A stretch of DNA of 38,350 nt from Streptomyces sp. JHA26 (GTDB taxonomy: Bacteria; Actinomycetota; Actinomycetes; Streptomycetales; Streptomycetaceae), in contig NZ_BDJC01000061.1 in the NCBI RefSeq assembly GCF_002005565.1, positions 1 through 38,350 on the forward strand, given 5' to 3'. Position numbers and translations under genes: made by a program. Each line of letters begins with the position of its first letter. Position 1 is the stretch's first letter. Below the pieces are notes generated by a model. That model ran no database searches. It saw nothing but the letters and a program-made list of their open reading frames with translations, and was not told the origin of the DNA. This document shows, one piece after another, positions 23,812 to 30,343 of this stretch.

Positions 23812-24597
23812 CTACTGCAAGAAGGACCCGCTTCCAGGGGGTAATTGACGTATTTCGGCAACGAGTCGGTTCAGCCGTTGTGTGGGGCGGAGCCCCAACT
23901 CGTTGCGGAGGCGTCGGGCGTAGCGTTCGAAGTGGTCCAGCGCCTCGGCCAGGTTGCCCTCCGCCAGGTGGGCGCGGATCAGCGAGACCTGGCTGCTCTC
24001 CCGCAGTGGGTCTGCCTGGACGGCCGCGTGAGCGGCCGTCACCGCACCGGCGAACTGCTCGGCGTCGATGAGTTCTCCCGCCAGTTTCTCGAGGGCGTGG
24101 AGTCGAAGCTGCCGCCAACGATCCGCTTCCAGCAGGGCCCACTCGTCGTACCAGCCGGGCAGCAGATCGGCGGAGAGCTGATCGACGGTCGCCGTGTTGA
24201 GGTCGAGGCCCTCGGCCGGGACATGGGGATCGAGTATGCGCTGGGCCAACGACCGAGCGTGGTAGAGGTCGACGGTGACCTCTCGCGCGAGGCGCACCTC
24301 GCGGGGAGAGACGTCCAGCGCCTGCCGGCCGAGGCCGCGCAGGCGTGACAGCGCCGCCCGAAGGTTCGTGTACGCCCGCTGCTCGGATGCTTCCGCCCAG
24401 AGGCTTCCGGCGATCAATTCCCGTGGGACAGAGGCACGGTAGTTGAGTGCGATCAACGCCAGGAGTCGTTTCGAGCCCACCGGGACCGTCACCGGAATGT
24501 TGTCGACCACGAGGTCGAACCCGCCGAGAAGAGCTATCCGTACGGAGGGTCGGCTTTTCACGGTCAGAGAAGAGAAAGCGAGATCATCTGAGCTCAT
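23812..24597 (-). CDS. SARP-like regulator (winged helix plus BTAD)
   Basis: This protein of about 261 residues has the two domains of small SARPs. An OmpR-like winged helix covers about residues 15-100 (VRIALLGGFDLVVD, then KRLLALIALNYR and AYTNLRAALSRLR). A bacterial transcriptional activation domain follows (WYDEWALLEADRWRQLRLHAL, given in part, to LNRLVAEI). SARPs bind direct heptamer repeats and activate antibiotic and other specialised genes. Here no biosynthetic cluster is adjacent; the nearest genes are three small exported proteins. Many A/T-ending codons set it apart from the flanking genes and suggest later acquisition. I take ATG 24597 (MSSDDLAF); GTG 24726 would add 43 residues. 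Neither has a good ribosome binding site. Confidence 0.85.
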   Translation of the reverse strand: MSSDDLAFSSLTVKSRPSVRIALLGGFDLVVDNIPVTVPVGSKRLLALIALNYRASVPRELIAGSLWAEASEQRAYTNLRAALSRLRGLGRQALDVSPREVRLAREVTVDLYHARSLAQRILDPHVPAEGLDLNTATVDQLSADLLPGWYDEWALLEADRWRQLRLHALEKLAGELIDAEQFAGAVTAAHAAVQADPLRESSQVSLIRAHLAEGNLAEALDHFERYARRLRNELGLRPTQRLNRLVAEIRQLPPGSGSFLQ

Positions 24598-25059
24598 GGC
24601 TGCATGATCGCTGGATCGTTCCGCCCCCGACGCCTGCCGACCGACGGCACCACCCTTGCTCAAAGATTCGCGATCTTCACACCTCCCAACGCATCCATGC
24701 TGCTCCGCCCGCTGAAGATTGTCCACCGAAAGCGTATGAAAGAGCGACTATTGAAGTACTGAAATTCTCCTTCGGTACGGAGACACACCCGTCCGGTCAC
24801 GGAGAACGCCGACTCTGCGGCTCCGCCCGGTTGCCTCTGTGGTCGCAGGCATCACTGCGGCCCACTATCCTGGACTTATCCAGCGTCAAGGCCGTCAGGT
24901 CGCCCTCGTGTCCCCCGAGTTCACCCAGCGGTGACCGGTCACTCTGGTTGGTGACCATTTCCGAGTCCGGAGGCCCCTACGTACGCACCGGATCAGTAGC
25001 GGTGATCGATGACTGGCCCAGGCCGGGGAAAACCTGACGCCGAGCATCAGGTGATGAGC
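24598..25059. other. Intergenic region between divergent SARP-like and secreted-protein genes
   Basis: This stretch of about 460 bp is less GC-rich than the surroundings and must hold the divergent promoters of the two genes. A TTGAAG hexamer (24751-24756) is present on the plus strand but no well-spaced -10 box follows. I could not define a SARP heptamer array. No RNA gene or convincing extra coding region was recognised. Confidence 0.5.
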
Positions 25060-25377
25060 ATGAGGAAGACAGCCCTGCGAAGCACCAGTGTCGCAGTTGC
25101 GGCGATTTCGGGTTTGGCGATTGGTGTGGGGGGCGCCTCGGCGAGCGGGGCAAGCACATCTGCCATATCTGCACAGAAATCCCAGCACACGCTGGCGGTT
25201 TCCGCCCTCCAGTGCTACAAGACCACTCGCGAGTCGAGCACGATTGTGTGTTATCGCCTTTCCTACAGGCCTCTGCACAAGGACGGACAGATTGTTTTCG
25301 TCCCCTTCCTGATCCAGGTTCCCACGCCTTCCGATCCACCGCCTCCCACATCGGTCACGAATCTCCCGGCGACCTGA
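25060..25377 (+). CDS. Small secreted protein of unknown function
   Basis: The protein has about 105 residues. ATG 25060 (MRKTALRST) has AGGTGA shortly upstream; GTG 25051 and ATG 25054 are alternatives that add two or three residues. A Sec signal peptide (MRKTALRSTSVAVAAISGLA, then a Gly/Ser/Ala stretch) is cleaved around residue 30. The mature part of about 70 residues has two Cys (in QCYKTT and VCYRLSY), which could form a disulfide hairpin, and a Pro-rich tail. I recognise no family. It is transcribed away from the SARP-like gene, which may control it. Codon use is less GC-biased than in neighbours. Confidence 0.65.
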   Translation: MRKTALRSTSVAVAAISGLAIGVGGASASGASTSAISAQKSQHTLAVSALQCYKTTRESSTIVCYRLSYRPLHKDGQIVFVPFLIQVPTPSDPPPPTSVTNLPAT

Positions 25378-25399
25378 AGCGCCGACCGGCAGCAGCGAC

Positions 25400-25492
25400 A
25401 TGAAAACGGCAGAGAACCTCACGGCATCCGAGTCGGACGAAGCGTCTGGATTCTTCTTCTCTTCCGTATCGCCGGTCAGCATCGGCGACTGA
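25400..25492 (+). CDS. Possible 30-codon micro-ORF (uncertain)
   Basis: ATG 25400 to TGA 25490-25492 encodes 30 residues: an acidic first half (MKTAENLTASESDEAS) and a Phe/Ser-rich end (GFFFSSVSPVSIGD). It lies just after the secreted-protein gene on the same strand. It looks superficially like a short peptide precursor with leader and core, but there is no clear ribosome binding site and no modifying enzyme nearby. It may be chance. Confidence 0.15.
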   Translation: MKTAENLTASESDEASGFFFSSVSPVSIGD

Positions 25493-25516
25493 AGTGCGAT
25501 CGGTTGTGAACGTCCA

Positions 25517-25548
25517 CGAACCCGCCACTGTTGTACGTGGCGGGTTCG
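25517..25548 (-). terminator. Hairpin after the first NQNNQ-repeat gene
   Basis: A perfect 12-bp stem (25517-25528 with 25537-25548) and an 8-nt loop lie 31 bp beyond the NQNNQ gene stop codon. The stem core GAACCCGCCAC/GTGGCGGGTTC is the same as in the hairpin after the second NQNNQ gene. It can also serve the convergent secreted-protein gene. Confidence 0.75.
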
Positions 25549-25578
25549 CCTTGCCGAAGCGGGTCGGCGCAGAGGCAG

Positions 25579-26064
25579 CTACGATGCCTGGTTGCTCTGG
25601 TTTCCTCCTCCACCGCCGGACGACTGGTTGTTCTGATTCCCGCCCCCACCGCCGGACGACTGGTTGTTCTGATTCCCGCCCCCACCGCCGGACGACTGGT
25701 TGTTCTGATTCCCGCCCCCGCCACCGGACGACTGGTTGTTCTGATTCCCGCCCCCGCCACCGGACGACTGGTTGTTCTGATTCCCGCCCCCGCCACCGGA
25801 CGACTGGTTGTTCTGATTCCCGCCCCCGCCACCGGACGACTGGTTGTTCTGATTCCCGCCCCTGTTGCCGGACGACTGGTTGTTCTGGTTCCCGCCCGGG
25901 CATACCCTCTCATTGCCACACGGTGCCGTAGGCGCGGCCTTCGACTTTGCCACCTCCTGAGGTGCTGCTGTGGCAGTCCCCATGCCTGCACCGAGAGCAA
26001 GCGCCGCGGCCGCGCCGGACGCGGCTATCAGGCGGGGTATGCGGTGCCGAATGTTTTTCATCAT
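25579..26064 (-). CDS. Exported NQNNQ-repeat protein 1
   Basis: This 161-residue protein has a clear Sec signal peptide (MMKNIRHRIPRLIAASGAAA, cleavage after ATAA near residue 34) and a short spacer with two Cys (C49 and C55, CGNERVC). Nine tandem 12-residue units of the form GGNQNNQSSGGG fill the rest of the protein (residues 57-161); the last reads GGNQSNQAS. ATG 26064 is preceded by AAGGAAG. No sorting motif or membrane anchor is present. Gly-spaced Asn/Gln blocks are typical of amyloid-forming or aggregating surface proteins, which is an inference only. It is not a chaplin or rodlin by sequence. A second gene with the same NQNNQ core lies just upstream. Confidence 0.8.
   Translation of the reverse strand: MMKNIRHRIPRLIAASGAAAALALGAGMGTATAAPQEVAKSKAAPTAPCGNERVCPGGNQNNQSSGNRGGNQNNQSSGGGGGNQNNQSSGGGGGNQNNQSSGGGGGNQNNQSSGGGGGNQNNQSSGGGGGNQNNQSSGGGGGNQNNQSSGGGGGNQSNQAS
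25582..25896 (-). repeat. 36-bp tandem repeat encoding GGNQNNQSSGGG
   Basis: Nine units at a 36-bp period. The central copies are nearly identical at the DNA level, differing mainly at one base of a Gly codon. The first and last are diverged, which suggests recent expansion from the middle by slippage or unequal exchange. Copy number is likely to vary between strains. Confidence 0.95.
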
Positions 26065-26245
26065 GGCGGCTTCCTTGCATACGAAAGCAGATTTGCGTCT
26101 CCCTGCACCAGTCATCGTGGGGTCCTGGGCATCACCGTCGCGTGACGCTGACGTGACAGGACTGGTGGCCTTCGCCGATGCTTGCCCTCCATGCGCACGC
26201 CCCCGGGGCCGGGGCTCGCTCGCCGGCCCCACCCCGAAACCGACT

Positions 26246-26273
26246 GAACCCGCCACGTGACCGTGGCGGGTTC
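26246..26273 (-). terminator. Hairpin after the second NQNNQ-repeat gene
   Basis: A perfect 12-bp stem (26246-26257 with 26262-26273) with a 4-nt TGAC loop lies 43 bp beyond the stop codon of the second NQNNQ gene. The stem core is the same sequence as in the hairpin following the first NQNNQ gene. Confidence 0.75.
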
Positions 26274-26315
26274 GCGCTGTCGAGACGATCGGCGGGGTCG
26301 GCGTCTTCGGCTGCC

Positions 26316-26852
26316 CTACGCAGTCTGCGACTGCTGCAGATTCGACTGCTGGATGGCCGGAGCGAACAAGCCGATGGCAATCGTGGGCCCGCTCACCTGG
26401 TTGTTCTGGTTGACGCCACCGGAAGCACCGTTCACCTGGTTGTTCTGGTTGACGCCACCGGAGGCGCCGTTCGCCTGGTTGTTCTGGTTGGTACCACCGG
26501 AGGCACCGTTCGCCTGGTTGTTCTGGTTGACGCCGTCGGTGGTCGTGACCACCCGGAGCGGCACCCCCAAGAGCCCGTCCAGCAGGCCACCGGCGCGGAG
26601 GGTACGTCCCGGCTGCACTTTCACCTGCCGCACGGTCGTCCCGTGCACGGTCTTCGACGCCTTCTTCTTTCCCGCCCCCTTCTCCCCAGTCGCCAGCTGC
26701 TGTGCTTGCGGGGCGGTGCCGGCCGCGACGGACGACTGGGTTCCTCCACAGTGGGAGACGCTGTAGTCGGCGGCGTAGGCGCCACCCGAGCCGAGAGCGG
26801 CCAGACCGCCAACCGTCGCAGCGGTGATCACGGCCTTCTGGAGCATGCGCAT
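26316..26852 (-). CDS. Exported NQNNQ-repeat protein 2
   Basis: This 178-residue protein has a Sec signal peptide (MRMLQKAVITAATVGGLAAL, cleavage near AYA-AD at residue 28). A basic, Lys-rich mature N-terminus (EKGAGKKKASKTVHG) and a central hydrophobic stretch (GGLLDGLLGVPLRVV) follow. Then come four NQNNQ units on a 13-residue period (GVNQNNQANGASG type, residues 107-155) and a hydrophobic then Gln-rich tail. ATG 26852 has GGAGGA upstream at a long spacing. It shares the NQNNQ core, export signal and downstream hairpin with the gene below it, so the two are probably diverged duplicates. The longer non-repeat part may anchor or nucleate assembly; function is unknown. Confidence 0.8.
   Translation of the reverse strand: MRMLQKAVITAATVGGLAALGSGGAYAADYSVSHCGGTQSSVAAGTAPQAQQLATGEKGAGKKKASKTVHGTTVRQVKVQPGRTLRAGGLLDGLLGVPLRVVTTTDGVNQNNQANGASGGTNQNNQANGASGGVNQNNQVNGASGGVNQNNQVSGPTIAIGLFAPAIQQSNLQQSQTA
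26388..26534 (-). repeat. 39-bp tandem repeat encoding GVNQNNQANGASG
   Basis: Four units at a 39-bp period, the last truncated. The NQNNQ-coding core is also shared with the 36-bp repeats of the neighbouring gene. Confidence 0.9.
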
Positions 26853-27082
26853 GAGTTTTCGTCCTCCGTGCGTCTACAGTGCAGATTCATTACCCATGAG
26901 AACGGGATGATTACGCACCGTACATACACATGGAGTGGATATCCCCTCAGGGACCCGTGTCGCGCTCCCGATCACTCATTCATCCTCTTCGGCAGCGCTG
27001 ACGTGCACACGGTGAGCCCGCGGTCCGTGGAGGTTGAGCACTTCGTCCAGGTCGGCCGCCCGAAGCCGACCGTCGACGACAG
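26853..27082. other. Intergenic region upstream of NQNNQ gene 2
   Basis: With the following terminator this makes about 300 bp between moeZ and the NQNNQ gene. The part nearest the gene is comparatively AT-rich on the minus strand (TAATCAT, GGGTAATGAATC) and should contain its promoter. I could not fix a -35/-10 pair. No gene was recognised. Confidence 0.4.
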
Positions 27083-27120
27083 AAGCCCACGGCGTCCGAG
27101 CGGGTCGGAGCCGTGGGCTT
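27083..27120 (-). terminator. Hairpin terminator after moeZ
   Basis: An 11-bp perfect stem (27083-27093 with 27110-27120) and a 16-nt loop lie 34 bp beyond the moeZ stop codon. On the plus strand it is followed by TTTTCC in part, so it could also work in that direction. Confidence 0.7.
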
Positions 27121-27153
27121 TTCCTCTGTGTCGCCGGTCAGCCGGCGGGTCGG

Positions 27154-28332
27154 TCAGTAGACCGGCTTCTCCGGCTCGATCTGGTTGACCCAGCCGATCA
27201 CGCCGCCGCCGACGTGGACGGCGTCCGAGAAGCCGGCGGACTTCAGGACCGCCAGGACTTCCGCACTGCGGACACCCGTCTTGCAGTTCAAGACGATCTT
27301 CTTGTCCTGCGGGAGGCTCTCCAGGGCGGAGCCCATGAGGAACTCGTTCTTCGGGATCAGCCGGGCGCCCGGGATGGAGACGATCTCGAACTCGTTCGGC
27401 TCGCGGACGTCGATGAGCTCGATGTTCTCGCCGTCGTCGATCCACTCCTTGAGCTGCTTGGGAGTGATCGTGGAGTCGGCGGCCGCCGCCTGGGCCTCCT
27501 CGGACACGACGCCGCAGAAGGCCTCGTAGTCGATGAGCTCGGTGACGGTCGGGTTCTCGCCGCAGACCGCGCAGTTCGGGTCCTTGCGGACCTTGACCTG
27601 GCGGTACTGCATCTCCAGGGCGTCGTAGATCATCAGGCGGCCGACCAGCGGCTCGCCGATGCCCGCGAGGAGCTTGATGGCCTCGTTGGTCTGGATGGAG
27701 CCGATGGACGCGCACAGCACGCCCAGGACGCCGCCCTCGGCGCAGGAGGGGACCATGCCGGGGGGCGGGGGCTCCGGGTAGAGGCAGCGGTAGCAGGGAC
27801 CGTGCTCGGACCAGAAGACGGACGCCTGGCCGTCGAAGCGGTAGATCGAGCCCCAGACGTAGGGCTTGTTCAGCAGCACGCAGGCGTCGTTGACCAGGTA
27901 GCGGGTCGCGAAGTTGTCCGTACCGTCGACGATCAGGTCGTACTGGCTGAAGATGTCCATCACGTTGTCGGCCTCGAGCCGCTCCTGGTGAAGGACCACG
28001 TCCACGTACGGGTTGATGCCCTTGATGGTGTCGCGGGCGGACTCGGCCTTGGAACGGCCGACGTCGGCCTGGCTGTGGATGACCTGACGCTGCAGGTTCG
28101 ACTCGTCGACCTCGTCGAACTCCACGATGCCGAGCGTGCCGACACCGGCTGCCGCCAGGTACATCAGGGTCGGCGAGCCGAGGCCGCCCGCGCCCACGGC
28201 GAGCACCTTGGCGTTCTTCAGCCGCTTCTGCCCGTCCATCCCCACGTCGGGGATGATCAGGTGGCGGGAGTACCTGCGGACCTCGTCTACGGTGAGCTCG
28301 GCGGCCGGCTCGACCAGGGGTGGCAGCGACAC
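27154..28332 (-). CDS. moeZ: MoeZ: MoeB-like adenylyltransferase/rhodanese sulfurtransferase
   Basis: This 392-residue enzyme activates the C-terminal Gly-Gly of small sulfur-carrier proteins by adenylation and loads them with sulfur for molybdopterin, cysteine, thiamine and some natural products. The E1-like domain has GAGGLGSP (47-54), the acidic strand end EFDEVDESNLQRQV (with the Arg finger), zinc ligands C180/C183 and C254/C257 (CYRC, CAVC) and the SCAEGGVLG loop. The C-terminal rhodanese domain has the sulfur-carrying Cys350 in NCKTGVRS. GTG 28332 has GGAG just upstream. Unlike the ThiF-like protein at 1.7 kb, all key residues are present. The mycobacterial homologue (MoeZ/MoeB1) lies in the same neighbourhood. 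Confidence 0.95.
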   Translation of the reverse strand: MSLPPLVEPAAELTVDEVRRYSRHLIIPDVGMDGQKRLKNAKVLAVGAGGLGSPTLMYLAAAGVGTLGIVEFDEVDESNLQRQVIHSQADVGRSKAESARDTIKGINPYVDVVLHQERLEADNVMDIFSQYDLIVDGTDNFATRYLVNDACVLLNKPYVWGSIYRFDGQASVFWSEHGPCYRCLYPEPPPPGMVPSCAEGGVLGVLCASIGSIQTNEAIKLLAGIGEPLVGRLMIYDALEMQYRQVKVRKDPNCAVCGENPTVTELIDYEAFCGVVSEEAQAAAADSTITPKQLKEWIDDGENIELIDVREPNEFEIVSIPGARLIPKNEFLMGSALESLPQDKKIVLNCKTGVRSAEVLAVLKSAGFSDAVHVGGGVIGWVNQIEPEKPVY

Positions 28333-28363
28333 GGGGACTCCGTTGGTCGGTTAATCAATGGGG

Positions 28364-28397
28364 CTCCCCCCGCTCGAGCGAAGTCGAGAGTGGGGAG
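28364..28397. repeat. Dispersed Streptomyces-type palindrome upstream of moeZ
   Basis: The outer arms CTCCCC (28364-28369) and GGGGAG (28392-28397) enclose inner arms CTCGA (28373-28377) and TCGAG (28384-28388). This is the pattern of an intergenic palindrome I recall as recurrent in Streptomyces chromosomes. It lies in the moeZ leader, downstream of the spherulin-4-like gene, and may act as its terminator. Confidence 0.5.
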
Positions 28398-28430
28398 GTT
28401 GTTCTTCTCGTAACACTGCCACGGCCTTTT

Positions 28431-29189
28431 TCATTCCGAGACACCTGTCCCGATGCGCGAGACGATTTCGTCCCAGTAGCCGGGCATCGTCTCCCAGGGG
28501 TCCACTCGCCCGGTCCGGTCGGCCCGGTCGACCCGGTCGGTGAAGTAGATGGTGGCGGCACCTTGCCAGCGGGCGATGCGCAGTGCCTCCTCCAGGTGGC
28601 CGCGGGGCACGCCGTGGACGAAGTGGCAGAAGCGCTCGGGCGGGTGGTCGGCGCTCCACTCGGCCGCCTGCGACCAGCGGTAGTCGCTCCAGGCGCCCGA
28701 GAAGGTGACGAGCTGGTCGGCGTTCTCGGCGTAGCCGGGGTACGGGTGGGTGCCGTGGCCGAGGACGATGTGGGCGTCGTCGCGGATGACGCGGAGCGTG
28801 CCGACCGCGCGGCGGATCTCGGGAAGCGCGGCCCGTTCGGACGGGCAGCGGTCGAGGAGGAAGCCGTCGGCCTGGTACCAGTCGAGGTACCGGTGGGCGT
28901 CGGAGATCAGTTCCCCGAGGTCGCGGGCTCCGTGGGCGGCGTCGAGGTGGCCTAGGACGCGGACGCCCGCGTTGCGCAGCCGGCCGGACGCCTCCAGGCA
29001 GTGCGGGTCGGGCTGGGCGCCGGGGCCGTCGGCGACGTCGAGGACGACCCAGTGCAGGGGGGTGCCGGGGCGGGCGAGGCCGACCCACTCGTCGGGCGCG
29101 ACGAGGGGGTGGGCGAGGCCGGGGACGCCGAGACCGGTGCGGACGCCGGTGCTCGCGGTGCTCGCTTGCGCACTGGTCAGATACGGCAT
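28431..29189 (-). CDS. Spherulin-4-like (GH135-related) TIM-barrel protein
   Basis: This 252-residue protein aligns by eye with the spherulin-4 family. It has VVLDVADGPG (48-57), GVRVLGHLDAAHGARD (75-90), DAHRYLDWYQADGFLLDRCP (97-116) and ADQLVTFSG (157-165). Active relatives such as fungal Sph3 cleave alpha-1,4-GalNAc polymers using acidic residues in the LDE and FE positions. Here only the first Asp (D113) is kept; R114 and S164 stand at the others, so activity may be lost or changed. It has no signal peptide. Its ATG overlaps the epimerase gene by 13 bp, so it is the last gene of the glycosyltransferase, membrane protein and epimerase operon. Confidence 0.75.
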   Translation of the reverse strand: MPYLTSAQASTASTGVRTGLGVPGLAHPLVAPDEWVGLARPGTPLHWVVLDVADGPGAQPDPHCLEASGRLRNAGVRVLGHLDAAHGARDLGELISDAHRYLDWYQADGFLLDRCPSERAALPEIRRAVGTLRVIRDDAHIVLGHGTHPYPGYAENADQLVTFSGAWSDYRWSQAAEWSADHPPERFCHFVHGVPRGHLEEALRIARWQGAATIYFTDRVDRADRTGRVDPWETMPGYWDEIVSRIGTGVSE

Positions 29190-30238
29190 GCCGCCTCCAT
29201 CCAGATGTCGGCGAGGGACTCCTCGAGGTTGATCCGGGGCCGCCAGCCGAGCCGGTCGCGCGCGGTGCGCACGTCGGCCTGCTGCCAGCCGCCGCAGCCG
29301 TCGGGGTAGGGGTGGGCGACCGGGGCCGCGTGCTCGGCGTCGGCCCGGTGGTCGCCGCGGTGCGCCGGGGAATCCGGGCGGTGGTGGCCGAGGGACTCGG
29401 CGCGATGGTGCGCCAGGGCGTCGACGCGGTGGCCGACGGATTCGGTGCGGGGGTGGCCGATGACCGGCCGCAGCGCGCCGGGCGGGGTGTCGAGTTCGTG
29501 CAGGGCGCCGCCGTAGCCGGCCACGCGGGCGAGGGTGGCGGCGGCGTCGCGCAGGCGGACGGCGCGGCCGGAGCCGATGTTGATGACGCCCTGCGCGGCG
29601 GAGAGCGAGGCGGCGTGGACGGCGCGGGCCACGTCGCGGACGTCGACGAAGTCGCGCTGGACGCCGAGGCCGCCGAGCCTGAGTTCGCCGTCGCCGGACT
29701 GCATGGCGCGGCGCATGGCCTCGGCGAGGCGGCCCAGCGGGGAGCCGGCGGGGGTGCCGGGGCCGGCGGGCGAGAAGACCCGCAGGACGACGGCGTCCAG
29801 GCCGGAGCCGAGGACCAGTTCCGTGGCGGCGAGTTTGCTGACGCCGTAGGGACCGCCGGGGCGGGGCACGGCGTCCTCCGCGGTGGACGAGCCGGGCTGG
29901 CTGGGTCCGTACTCGGAGCTGCAGCCGATCTGCACCAGGCGGGCTCCGCAGCCGCTGCGGCGCAGGGCCTCGCAGACGGTGGCGACGGCGACGGTGTTGT
30001 GGCGGGTGAGTTCGCGGGCACCGCCCCGGGTGGCGCCCGCGCAGTTGACGACGACGCCCGGGTGGACGGCGTCGAGGAAGCGGGTGAGGGCGCCCGGGCT
30101 GCCGGTCGCGAGGTCGAAGCGGACGTCGGCGTCGTCGCCGCGGCCGAGGGCGGTGAGCTGGACGGCCGGGTCGGCGAGCAGGCGGTCGGCGACGAACCGG
30201 CCGATGTAGCCGTTGGCCCCGATCAGCAGGACTCTCAT
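29177..30238 (-). CDS. NAD-dependent sugar-nucleotide epimerase/dehydratase
   Basis: This 353-residue extended short-chain dehydrogenase has the NAD-binding motif GANGYIGRFVADRLL (7-21), a Ser in the IGCSSEYG stretch and the catalytic YxxxK in PYGVSKLAA. Enzymes of this type convert UDP- or dTDP-sugars, commonly C4 epimerisation such as UDP-GlcNAc to UDP-GalNAc; the exact substrate cannot be read from sequence. A His/Asp/Ala-rich insert (repeats of AHHRAES and GHHRPDS type) interrupts the C-terminal substrate domain. It lies between the membrane protein and spherulin-4-like genes and should supply the sugar donor for the glycosyltransferase. Confidence 0.85.
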   Translation of the reverse strand: MRVLLIGANGYIGRFVADRLLADPAVQLTALGRGDDADVRFDLATGSPGALTRFLDAVHPGVVVNCAGATRGGARELTRHNTVAVATVCEALRRSGCGARLVQIGCSSEYGPSQPGSSTAEDAVPRPGGPYGVSKLAATELVLGSGLDAVVLRVFSPAGPGTPAGSPLGRLAEAMRRAMQSGDGELRLGGLGVQRDFVDVRDVARAVHAASLSAAQGVINIGSGRAVRLRDAAATLARVAGYGGALHELDTPPGALRPVIGHPRTESVGHRVDALAHHRAESLGHHRPDSPAHRGDHRADAEHAAPVAHPYPDGCGGWQQADVRTARDRLGWRPRINLEESLADIWMEAACRI

Positions 30239-30343
30239 CGCGCGGCTCCCGGGGCCGAGGCGTCCGGTCGGGAGGTGGTCATCTGGGGGTCTCCTTCGAG
30301 GGTGGTGCGGGATGGGCGTGGGGGGTCGCGGAGCGTGCGGTCG

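Noticed and set aside
19304..24142. Open frame of about 1600 codons on the minus strand across several genes
   Set aside because: It spans the YbhN-like, lipoprotein and SARP-like genes and has GC-shadow composition with no family signature.
24598..24726. Longer SARP-like protein starting at GTG 24726
   Set aside because: The added 43 residues look non-conserved and the GTG has no good ribosome binding site. Kept only as an alternative.
25582..25896. Regular 36-bp repeats resembling a CRISPR array
   Set aside because: There are no spacers between units; the whole period is repeated and is coding in frame after a signal peptide.
26853..26960. Developmental (sigma-BldN-like) promoter before NQNNQ gene 2
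   Set aside because: A CGTAAT hexamer exists, but no CGTTGA-like -10 box follows at the right spacing.
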